Assembly: GCA_965116965.1 (NCBI GenBank)
Contig: OZ220743.1
Coordinates: 2,728,001 to 2,792,000, forward strand
DNA: 64,000 bases
Direction: 5' to 3'
Source of the DNA: Aldehydirespirator sp965116965
Lineage (GTDB): Bacteria > Actinomycetota > Acidimicrobiia > Acidimicrobiales > Aldehydirespiratoraceae
Position 1 is the stretch's first letter, and each line of letters opens with the position of its first letter. The notes beneath the pieces are model-generated. The model searched no databases. It saw only the letters and a program-made list of their open reading frames with translations, and was not told the origin of the DNA. Shown piece after piece: positions 25,154-32,364 of this stretch. The translations under genes and the position numbers were made by a program.

Positions 25154-26241
25154 CCGTTGGGAAGCAGGACGGTCCGGGCCTCGGCGCCGGTCCTGAGGGC
25201 GTCGAAAGCGTCCTGAAGGCCATCGAGTCCGGCAGTGCGGGAGATCATCTCATCGAGCTTGAGCCGGCCTCTCAGGTAAAGGTCGGCCAGCGTGGGGAAG
25301 TCCTTGCGGGGCCGGGCCCCGCCGGCCCGGACGCCGAGCAGGCTCTTGTTCTGGTGCAGGTCCAGGAACGGGTAGGTGACCTTGGCCCCGAGGTCGGGCA
25401 CACCCACCGCGCACACGTTGCCCCCGGGGCGGGTCATCGAGATGGCCTGGGCCAGCAGCGCGGTGCTGCCCACCACTTCGAAGGCGTGGTGCACCCCGGC
25501 GGGGCACAGCGACTTGACCGCGGCCACCGGGTCGAAGTCGTCGCCGGTGGCCAGCACGAAGTCGGTGGCGCCGAACTGGATGGCCAGATCCTCCTTGGCC
25601 GCCACCCGGTCGATGGCGATGATGGCGGAGGCGCCGACCAGCCGGGCGGCCTGGATCACGTTCAGGCCCACCCCTCCGGCCCCGATCACGGCCACGGTGT
25701 CGCCGATCTGCACCCTGGCCCGGTTGAACACCGCGCCGGCGCCGGTGACCACGCCGCAGCCGATGAGTGCAGCCGCGGCCAGGGGCATCTCCGCGGGGAT
25801 GGGGACGCACTGGTTCTCGCCGACCACGACCTGCTGGGCGAAGGCGCCGATGTTGGCGAAGTTGTAGATGGGCTGCCCGTGCTCTTTGAAGGGCTGGCTC
25901 AACGACCCCAATGCGACGTTGGTGCAGTTGCCCGGGTCGCCGCCCTCGCAATCCGGGCAGTGCCCACAGTTGCCGAACGTGGACAGGATCACATGATCAC
26001 CGACGGAGCAGTAGGTGACGGCCGAACCGACCTCCAGCACCACTCCGGCGGCCTCATGTCCGGGAACCAGCGGAGTGGGCATGTAGTACTTGCCCAGCAC
26101 GCAGCTCAGGTCGCTGCCGCACACCCCGGCCGCCCGGACCTCAACCCGCACCTGGCGAGGGGCCAGCGACCCGGCAAGCTCCAGATCATGGGACAGCCGG
26201 ACGCTGTCCTCGGTTGTGCCCTCCTGTATCAGTCCCTGCAC
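25150..26241 (-). CDS. Zinc-dependent alcohol dehydrogenase
   Basis: A 363-residue medium-chain dehydrogenase. Catalytic zinc ligands are in GVCGSDLSC and GHEAAGVV; structural zinc cysteines are in GNCGHCPDCEGGDPGNC; the NAD motif is VIGAGGVGLNVI. The pattern is of class III/NDMA- or mycothiol-type enzymes. It would oxidise an alcohol or aldehyde for the catabolic operon ending here. It lies 53 nt after a kinase gene on the same strand. The TAG stop is in the CTAG end of the MITE-like element, so the C terminus LLPNG may be native or slightly altered. Confidence 0.92.
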   Translation of the reverse strand: MQGLIQEGTTEDSVRLSHDLELAGSLAPRQVRVEVRAAGVCGSDLSCVLGKYYMPTPLVPGHEAAGVVLEVGSAVTYCSVGDHVILSTFGNCGHCPDCEGGDPGNCTNVALGSLSQPFKEHGQPIYNFANIGAFAQQVVVGENQCVPIPAEMPLAAAALIGCGVVTGAGAVFNRARVQIGDTVAVIGAGGVGLNVIQAARLVGASAIIAIDRVAAKEDLAIQFGATDFVLATGDDFDPVAAVKSLCPAGVHHAFEVVGSTALLAQAISMTRPGGNVCAVGVPDLGAKVTYPFLDLHQNKSLLGVRAGGARPRKDFPTLADLYLRGRLKLDEMISRTAGLDGLQDAFDALRTGAEARTVLLPNG

Positions 26242-26294
26242 GGCGCGGTCTCCTCTGTCGTCGTCGCGGTCCTAGGGTTTGGTCGACGATTCTC

Positions 26295-27392
26295 TCAGAT
26301 GTGGGCCTTCATGCGCTCGACGGCGCTCCAGCGCTGGGCCGCGGCGACGGTGCCGTCGGTCATGGCCTTGAAACGGCGGACGGGACGGCCCTGCTCACCG
26401 GCCTCCACCGCGTGCAGCCAGGCGATGTACACCGTCGACACCCGGAAGAAGGCAGCCCACGCCAAGTCCTCAGCCAGATCGTCCTCGCTCCAGTCGGGAC
26501 CACCCGCCGCGGCCAGTTCCCGGCGGTAGAGCTCCAGCAGCTCGGGCTCGCGGGCCAGGGTCTCGTCGTTGTGCCCGGAGAGAAGCAGCCAGCCCAGATC
26601 ATCGCCGGGGAAGGAACGCATCGGGGTCTGCCAGTCCACGATCACCGGACTGTCAGCCCGGAACAGGACGTTGTCGAGTTCGTAGTCCTGGTGCAGGAAC
26701 GTCCACGGCCGCCGGTCGAAGCGCTCGAGCCAGCCCTCGATGTCGGCCATGAAGACGTCGACGAGCGCGGCGACGTCGTCAGGGTGGTGCTCGGGATGCC
26801 GGCTGCGCATGCCGGTCCAGGCCTCGCGCGCGAACGGGAGCGCCAGCAGGAACGTCGGGGCGTGCCAGTCCAGGAGCCATTCGTGCTCGAGCAGCGACTC
26901 GTCCATCCAGTAGGCGCCGTGCAGCCGGGCCAGGTCGCGCACGAGGACCTGCATCCGCTCGAAGGTGGTGCCCTCCAGGTTGTCGCCCTTGTCAGCGGGA
27001 TGGATCCGCTCCAACAGCAGGGTGGCCCCGTGGGTCTCGGGGTCGAAGAGGTTGACGTAGCACTTGGGGATGCTCATGCCGGTGACGGAGACCACCTCGT
27101 CGGCCATGTCGGCATAGAAGCCGGCTTCTCGCTGGTAGGACAGCCTCACCTCGGCGTAGAGGCGGGCGAGGTCGTTGTCGAGCGGGCACTTGGCCACGAA
27201 CTGCGACGGCAGGCCGGTGTCGTCGCCGTACGTGACAGTGACGATCCCGACCTCGCCCATCGCCCCCGCGAAGTCGTCCATTTCACACACCTTCACCGCG
27301 GTCACCGGCGGCGGCGAGTGTCCAGCCTCGGCGAGGGCCTCCTCGAGCCATTCCGGCTCAATGGCCGACAGCGAACTCAGTATCTCAGCCAT
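26295..27392 (-). CDS. Aminoglycoside-phosphotransferase/CHK-like kinase, paralogue 1
   Basis: A 365-residue protein kinase-like phosphotransferase (APH/EcKL/CHK family). FVAKCPLDN holds the ATP-binding Lys region, and LHQDYELDNVLFRADSPVIV with DWQTP gives the catalytic HxD...N and Mg-binding Asp. The target is unknown; relatives phosphorylate small alcohols, sterols or antibiotics. It is co-linear and about two-thirds identical by eye with the gene directly upstream, including the same length of 365. It lies in the middle of a catabolic operon, so a small-molecule substrate from that pathway is likely. Confidence 0.85.
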   Translation of the reverse strand: MAEILSSLSAIEPEWLEEALAEAGHSPPPVTAVKVCEMDDFAGAMGEVGIVTVTYGDDTGLPSQFVAKCPLDNDLARLYAEVRLSYQREAGFYADMADEVVSVTGMSIPKCYVNLFDPETHGATLLLERIHPADKGDNLEGTTFERMQVLVRDLARLHGAYWMDESLLEHEWLLDWHAPTFLLALPFAREAWTGMRSRHPEHHPDDVAALVDVFMADIEGWLERFDRRPWTFLHQDYELDNVLFRADSPVIVDWQTPMRSFPGDDLGWLLLSGHNDETLAREPELLELYRRELAAAGGPDWSEDDLAEDLAWAAFFRVSTVYIAWLHAVEAGEQGRPVRRFKAMTDGTVAAAQRWSAVERMKAHI

Positions 27393-27419
27393 CTCATGCC
27401 TCCAGTCAGTCTCAAGCTC

Positions 27420-28517
27420 TCAGGCGTGGGCCCGCATGCGCTCGGCGGCGCCCCAGCGCTCGGCCGCGGCGATGGCGCCCTCCAGCATCGCCTTGAAGCG
27501 GCGGTGGAAGCGGAACTCCTCGCCGAATTGCACCGTCTCCATGTAGGGAACGTGCGAGACCGACACCCAGAAGAAGGCGGCCCAGGCCAGATCCTCGACC
27601 AGATCCTCGGCGCTCCACTGGGGCCCGCCGGCCGCGGCCAGCTCCCGGCGGTAGTGGTCCAGCAGTTCGGGCTCGCGGGCCAGGGTCTCGTCGTTGTGGC
27701 TGGCCATCAGCAGCCAGCCCAGGTCCATCCCGGGGAACGACCGCATCGGCGACTGCCAGTCGACTATCACCGGGCCGTCGTCCCGGAACAGGACGTTGTC
27801 CAGCTCGTAGTCCTGGTGGATGAGCGTCCAGGGTCGCTCGGCGAAGCGCCCGAGCCACGCCGGGACGTCGGCCAGGAACGCATCCGCCATCGCGACGAGG
27901 TCGTCGGAGTGGTACTGCGGGTACTGCTCGCGCATGTTGCGCCAACACTCCTGGGTTCGCGGGATTCCCGCCAGCAGCGTCGGTGCGTTCCAGTCGATCA
28001 GCCAGGCCTGATCGTTCAGCGACCCGTCCATCCAGTAGGCGCCGTGCATCCCGGCCAGGTCCCCGACCAGGGTGCGCATCCGCTCGAAGGTGGTGCCGCC
28101 GAGGACGTCGCCCTTGTCAGCCGGATGGATCCGCTCGATCACCAGGGTGGCCGCGTGGGTCTCAGGGTCGAACAGGTTTACGAAGCACGCGGGGATGGTG
28201 ATGTTGGTGCGGGCTGCAACCTGTCCCGCCAGGTGGTCGTAGAAGCCGTGCTCGCGCTGGTACGACACCATCACCTGGGCGTTCTGGCGGGCGAACTCGT
28301 TGTCCATGGGGCACTTGGCCACGAACTCGGCCGGCAGGTCGGTGTCGCCGGCGTATGTGGCCGACACGATCACAACCTCGCCCATGACGCCCAGAAAGTC
28401 GTCCATGGGGCGCACCTCCACCGCAGTGATCGGTGGTGGCGCGTGCCCGGCCTCGGTGAGCGCCCCTTCGAGCCATTGCGGAGTCATCGTCGCCACTGAA
28501 TTGAGGATCTCTGTCAT
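27420..28517 (-). CDS. Aminoglycoside-phosphotransferase/CHK-like kinase, paralogue 2
   Basis: A 365-residue paralogue of the next gene, clearly a tandem duplication. FVAKCPMDNEFARQN, the shared RIHPADKGD segment, and LIHQDYELDNVLFRDDGPVI followed by VDWQSP match residue for residue. ATG 28517 overlaps the hydratase stop (ATGA); it begins MTEILNSVATM, parallel to the other copy's MAEILSSLSAIE, confirming this start. Catalytic Asp and Mg ligands are intact in both copies. Two copies with diverged mid-regions suggest two related substrates. Confidence 0.86.
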   Translation of the reverse strand: MTEILNSVATMTPQWLEGALTEAGHAPPPITAVEVRPMDDFLGVMGEVVIVSATYAGDTDLPAEFVAKCPMDNEFARQNAQVMVSYQREHGFYDHLAGQVAARTNITIPACFVNLFDPETHAATLVIERIHPADKGDVLGGTTFERMRTLVGDLAGMHGAYWMDGSLNDQAWLIDWNAPTLLAGIPRTQECWRNMREQYPQYHSDDLVAMADAFLADVPAWLGRFAERPWTLIHQDYELDNVLFRDDGPVIVDWQSPMRSFPGMDLGWLLMASHNDETLAREPELLDHYRRELAAAGGPQWSAEDLVEDLAWAAFFWVSVSHVPYMETVQFGEEFRFHRRFKAMLEGAIAAAERWGAAERMRAHA

Positions 28518-29329
28518 GGTTGCTCCCGGGTTCGGGGCACCCACGCGGGGGTGCGCTTGTTCAAGTAGGCGTCCATCCCCTCGGCGGCCTCGTCGCCGGC
28601 GAACAACTCGGCCGAGAGCCGTTCGGCCCAGGCAAGGGCGTCGTCGAAGGACATGTCAGGGACCCGGTCCACGAGTTGCTTGGCGGCGGCCAGCGCGGAG
28701 GGCCCTCCGGCCAGCAGGTCGGCAACCACCGCCTCCACCTCCTCGTCGAGGCTCTCCGGGGGCGCAACCCCGTTGATCAGGCCCAGCCGGGCGGCTTCGG
28801 AGGCACTGAAGCGATTGCCCCTCAGGAAGGCCGCGGTCGCCTCGGCCCGGCGCATCTTGGGAAGGCAGAGGACCGAGATCATGGCTGGAGCAACCCCCAC
28901 CCGCACCTCGGTGAACCCGAACTTGGCGTCGTCGCGGGCGATTGAGATGTCCATGGCCGCGGCCAGGCCCATCCCACCGGCCACGCAATGGCCCGCGATC
29001 CGCCCCACGTAGGGCTTCGGCGACCGGCGGAACCGCCCGAAGAGTTCGCCGGCCCCGACAGCAGCCGGGTTGTCGCCGGCCCTGACGGCGACCGGGTTGT
29101 CGCCAGCCCCGGCAGCAGCCGAGCTCTCCCGCAGGTCGGCGCCCGCACAGAACACCCGTCCCGCGTTGGTGAGCACCACTACCCGCACTTCCGGATCACC
29201 GTCGGCGTCATCGAGGGCCGCCGCGAGTTCGGCCAACAGCCGGCGGCTCAGGGCGTTGCGGTTGGCTTCGTCGGCCAATGTGACCGTGACCACGCCACGG
29301 TCGTCCCGGGCCGTGGCGACCAGACTCAT
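28514..29329 (-). CDS. Enoyl-CoA hydratase/isomerase family protein
   Basis: A 271-residue crotonase-fold enzyme. Oxyanion-hole segments VFCAGADLRE and GHCVAGGMGLAAAMD and the later GFTEVRVGVAPAMIS are typical; the acidic residue after GFTE is at the usual catalytic position. Between ADLRESS and ELFGRF lies a repeated insert (AGAGDNPVAVRAGDNPAAVG), not seen in standard crotonases, made by a short DNA duplication. The start overlaps the MDMPI-type gene stop (ATGA), and the stop overlaps the kinase start. In an Atu/Liu context it would hydrate an unsaturated acyl-CoA after carboxylation. Confidence 0.9.
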   Translation of the reverse strand: MSLVATARDDRGVVTVTLADEANRNALSRRLLAELAAALDDADGDPEVRVVVLTNAGRVFCAGADLRESSAAAGAGDNPVAVRAGDNPAAVGAGELFGRFRRSPKPYVGRIAGHCVAGGMGLAAAMDISIARDDAKFGFTEVRVGVAPAMISVLCLPKMRRAEATAAFLRGNRFSASEAARLGLINGVAPPESLDEEVEAVVADLLAGGPSALAAAKQLVDRVPDMSFDDALAWAERLSAELFAGDEAAEGMDAYLNKRTPAWVPRTREQP

Positions 29330-30228
29330 GATCCGATCCTGTCGCGTGCGCCTGGTCTCCCGCTCCTGTTCACTGCGCCCACGGGCCGCTCGGGCCTGGT
29401 CTCCCGCTCCTGTTCGCTGCGCCCACGGGCCGCTCGGGCCCTGGGTCCGTCGGTGGGCGGCCCGGCGAAGGCCTGCGCCATGGACAGCCACTCGCGGGCA
29501 CGCTCCCCGGAGACCTCCAGCGCGGCGTCGGATACATGGCGGCGCTGGGTCACCACCAGGCAGAAGTCGAGTGCCGGTCCCGTCACTGCGTCCTCTCGTG
29601 CGGCATCGGCGTCGCCCCAGTACCACACGTCCCCCGATGGGGCGGCCAGCTCCACACGGACATCGCCGTCGGGCGGTGCGAGGCCCCGGTTGATGTAGGT
29701 CCATGCTCGGGTGATGTAGCCGAGTTGGGCCACGTGGCGGAGCCGGTGGGTGGGCTCGCGGTGAGCGCCCACGGTGTCGCACACGTCGGTGCCGTGGGCC
29801 CACGCCTCCATGAGCCGGGCGGTGACGAAGGACTTGGCCCCCATCGAGGGCCCGTACCAGCTCACCCGATCGCGCTCGCCGAGGGTGCCGGCGGCCGCGG
29901 CCAGCGCAGCCCGACCCTGCCGCCAGCCTTCCAGACGGTCGGCGGGGGGCAGGCGGCGGAAGTCGCCCAGGGTGAAGTCGTCTCCGGAGGTCTCGCTCAC
30001 CAGCGAAGCCCCCATGAGCTGCTTGGCCTCGGCCGAGAACGCATCCGGATCGCGGATGGCCAGCGCAGCGGACCGATCGAAGTAGCACAGGTGGCCGATC
30101 TGGTCGGTCACCGACCAGCGGGGGCTCGGAGTGGGCCGGTCCCAGTCGCGCTCCTCCAACGACGCCGCAACCTCGTCGAGGCTGGCCTGCTCGTCGAGCA
30201 GATCCTGCAGCAGGTCGGCCAGGTTCAC
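29326..30228 (-). CDS. Mycothiol-dependent maleylpyruvate isomerase-fold protein (TIGR03084 type)
   Basis: A 300-residue protein whose first 250 residues match the MDMPI/DinB-like actinobacterial family of TIGR03084: it begins NLADLLQDLLDEQASLDEV, followed by RDWDRPTPSPRWSVTDQIGHL, with FDRSAALAI, and later RLMEAWAHGTDVCDT, where His residues form the metal site. GTG 30228 matches the usual start. A longer frame from ATG 30447, just after the AtuA stop, would add 73 residues carrying a dispersed repeat and is less likely. The C-terminal 35 residues come from two more copies of that repeat. ATGA coupling to the hydratase. Function in the pathway unknown. Confidence 0.75.
   Translation of the reverse strand: MNLADLLQDLLDEQASLDEVAASLEERDWDRPTPSPRWSVTDQIGHLCYFDRSAALAIRDPDAFSAEAKQLMGASLVSETSGDDFTLGDFRRLPPADRLEGWRQGRAALAAAAGTLGERDRVSWYGPSMGAKSFVTARLMEAWAHGTDVCDTVGAHREPTHRLRHVAQLGYITRAWTYINRGLAPPDGDVRVELAAPSGDVWYWGDADAAREDAVTGPALDFCLVVTQRRHVSDAALEVSGERAREWLSMAQAFAGPPTDGPRARAARGRSEQERETRPERPVGAVNRSGRPGARDRIGS
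29351..29438 (-). repeat. Dispersed repeat, two tandem 44-bp copies inside a coding end
   Basis: CCTGGTCTCCCGCTCCTGTT plus CACTGCGCCCACGGGCCGCT and CGGG repeats exactly after 44 bp with one mismatch. Reverse-complement or near copies occur at 30371-30415, 32279-32320 and 38490-38528. Because 44 is not a multiple of three, the two copies are read in different frames at the end of the MDMPI-type gene, as GRSEQERET and RPVGAVNRSG. Confidence 0.8.
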
Positions 30229-30370
30229 AGTCTGCGAGTCCCTTCCTAGGAAGTTACCGTCCCAGGAAGATACCGCGTGTGGCTCCGTTGCGGTAGCGAA
30301 TCCTGTGGTTCCTGCCCGTTCATTGTCTGAGAATAGGCGCAAGTAGGTGCCAGCCGTCGCGTCGGGGCGG

Positions 30371-30415
30371 GGCGTCTCCCGCTCTTGTTCGCTCCGCTCA
30401 CGGGCCGATCGGGCC
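30371..30415 (-). repeat. Dispersed repeat, copy 3
   Basis: GGCGTCTCCCGCTCTTGTTC continuing to GATCGGGCC is the third copy of the roughly 44-bp dispersed repeat, in the same orientation as 29351-29438. It lies in the 219-nt gap between the AtuA stop and the MDMPI core start and, if translated, would read RSARERSEQERETP. Confidence 0.72.
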
Positions 30416-30447
30416 ACGGCCTCGCCCGTATGAATCGGATCGCTCAT

Positions 30448-32247
30448 CTACCCCGCTCGGTCTCTGAGGAAGGTCTCCGGAACGTCCACGACCCGGGCCC
30501 GGAGCCATTCGCCCAGGCTCTTGGCCTGGGGATCCTGGCGATCGGAGGCGGCCACCCCGTCACCCAGCAGACCGTGGACAACGAAGTTGAGCGACCAGAT
30601 GTTTCCTAGCCGGTGTCGGTCGACCTGCAGCGGGGCCGCCTCCGGCAGCAGCTCTACGAGACGCTCGGTGCTCAAGAAGCCGTCGAGCCACTCGAAGGCT
30701 TCCGCGGAGCGGGTGAACACGCCCAGGTTGGCGTTGCCGCCCTTGTCCCCGGAGCGGGCGCCCGCGACGCGGCCCAGCGGTGCTCGCACGGTGGGGCCCC
30801 AGTCCCGCAGGGTTGCCGCCGGGGTGGGGGAGGGAACCGGAACCGGCAACGCAGCCGCGGCCGGCACCGGGTCGACGACGGTGCGCTCGCCGTCGAGAAA
30901 AGTCACGTACTGGGGCACGGCCGCAGCCGGCACGGTGGCCGGCCGGTAGACGCCGAAGGCTCGGGGACGGGTCGCAGAGCCGGGCGAGAACATTCCCGGG
31001 ATGGTGGCCAGGGCCAACTCGTTCATGGCGTCGGACAGGGTGCGCCCGAGCCGGTCCTCGTCGTGGTCGAAGACGCTGAGCCGCCAGACTGCGGTGGCCT
31101 CCTCGTTGGTGGCCGGATCGCTCTTGTCGGTGCGCACCACCCTCTCGGTGACCTTGGCGTAGTGGGCCGGCTCGTGGGGGCAGGCCTGCCAGAAGGCGTC
31201 GTGCACCAGGGCGGCCTTGGCCTCGATGTCGAGCCCGGTGAGCCCGACGGTGATCTCGCTGCGGAAGCCGCCGAGCTCGTTGGTGGCCACCTTGAGCGTG
31301 GGCGGGGGCGGCTCGCCCCGCACCGAGTCCATCCTCACCCGGTCCACACCGGCCTGGGCGAGCCGGATGGTGTCGAAGCGGGTGGTGACGTCGGGCCCCA
31401 GATAGCCGGGCGCGTCGATCTCGTAGAGCAGCTGCGCGGTGACCGTCCCCACCGTGACCTCGCCGCCAGTGGTGTCGTGTTTGCCGATCACCGACGAGCC
31501 GTCGGCCGCGATCTCGGCCCAGGGGAAGCCGGTCCGGGCCATGCCCTCCACCTCGGTGAAGAATGAGTAGTTCCCGCCCGTCGCCTGGGTGCCGCACTCG
31601 ATCACGTGCCCGGCCGCCACCGCGCCCGCCAGGGCGTCCCAGTCGTCGGTGGCCCAGTCGTGGTGCCAGGCCGCGGGGCCGCATGCCACTGCCGCGTCGG
31701 TGACCCGCCCGGTCACCACGATGTCGGCGCCGCGGCGCAGGGCCTCAGCAATGCCCCAGCCCCCCAGGTAGGCGTTGGCTGTGATCAGCTTCGTCGTGTC
31801 GGTCATGGGCTCGTCGGTGACGAACGACCGGAGCGTCACCGCGTCGGCCGCGTCGCAGGCCAGGCGGGCCATGAGGTCGTCGCCCTCCACGCAGGCGATC
31901 CTCGGGCTCAGGCCCAGCCGCTCGGCCACCTCTGCGACCGCCTGCGCGCAGCCGCGGGGATCGAGTCCCCCCGCGTTGGACACCACCTTGATGCCCGAGT
32001 CCAGACAAGTGCCCATCACCTGCTCCATCTGCTTGACGAAGCTGCGGGCGTAACCTCCTCCGGGCCGTCTGGAGCGGGTGCGGGCCAGTATCAGCATGGT
32101 CAGCTCGGCCAGCCAGTCACCGGTGAGGACGTCGATGGGCCCGTCGTTCACCATCTCGGCCGCGGCCGACAGCCGGTCGCCATAGAAGCCCGAACAGTTG
32201 GCGATCCGGATCGGCTCAGAGACCGAGCGAACGGGCCGCGACGTCAT
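30448..32247 (-). CDS. Acyclic terpene utilisation AtuA family protein
   Basis: A 599-residue protein of the AtuA (DUF1446) family with the extra C-terminal domain. The N-terminal IANCSGFYGDRLSAAAEMV is a good family start. VVSNAGGLDPRGCAQAVAEV, GGWGIAEALRRGADIVVTGRVTDAA and ATGGNYSFF are further conserved blocks. The second part (from about residue 490, APLGRVAGARSGDKGGNANLG) is the small AtuA-like domain fused in cis. AtuA is needed for growth on citronellol/geraniol in Pseudomonas, but its chemistry is unsettled. Here it stands after an acyl-CoA carboxylase and before a hydratase, as expected. Confidence 0.9.
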   Translation of the reverse strand: MTSRPVRSVSEPIRIANCSGFYGDRLSAAAEMVNDGPIDVLTGDWLAELTMLILARTRSRRPGGGYARSFVKQMEQVMGTCLDSGIKVVSNAGGLDPRGCAQAVAEVAERLGLSPRIACVEGDDLMARLACDAADAVTLRSFVTDEPMTDTTKLITANAYLGGWGIAEALRRGADIVVTGRVTDAAVACGPAAWHHDWATDDWDALAGAVAAGHVIECGTQATGGNYSFFTEVEGMARTGFPWAEIAADGSSVIGKHDTTGGEVTVGTVTAQLLYEIDAPGYLGPDVTTRFDTIRLAQAGVDRVRMDSVRGEPPPPTLKVATNELGGFRSEITVGLTGLDIEAKAALVHDAFWQACPHEPAHYAKVTERVVRTDKSDPATNEEATAVWRLSVFDHDEDRLGRTLSDAMNELALATIPGMFSPGSATRPRAFGVYRPATVPAAAVPQYVTFLDGERTVVDPVPAAAALPVPVPSPTPAATLRDWGPTVRAPLGRVAGARSGDKGGNANLGVFTRSAEAFEWLDGFLSTERLVELLPEAAPLQVDRHRLGNIWSLNFVVHGLLGDGVAASDRQDPQAKSLGEWLRARVVDVPETFLRDRAG

Positions 32248-32278
32248 GGGACTTCGGCGCGGCGGCGAGCGAGGCCGT

Positions 32279-32320
32279 GGCCTGAGCGGCCCGTGAGCGC
32301 AGCGAACAGGAGCGGGAAAC
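32279..32320 (+). repeat. Dispersed repeat, copy 4
   Basis: GGCCTGAGCGGCCCGTGAGC and GCAGCGAACAGGAGCGGGAAAC form the fourth copy of the dispersed repeat, in the reverse orientation to the copies at 29.4 and 30.4 kb. It lies in the 117-nt gap between the biotin carboxylase stop and the AtuA start. Confidence 0.75.
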
Positions 32321-32364
32321 GGGATCTCTCGCCGCGGGGATCCCGCGTCGACTCGCGCTCGCGC

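Noticed and set aside
26214..28499. Long plus-strand open frame opposite the two kinases
   Set aside because: Low-complexity His/Gly/Arg/Val composition and internal similarity simply mirror the duplicated kinase genes on the other strand.
32248..32364. Small gene between AtuA and the carboxylase alpha gene
   Set aside because: The gap holds a dispersed repeat and only fragmentary frames; no start with a ribosome site.
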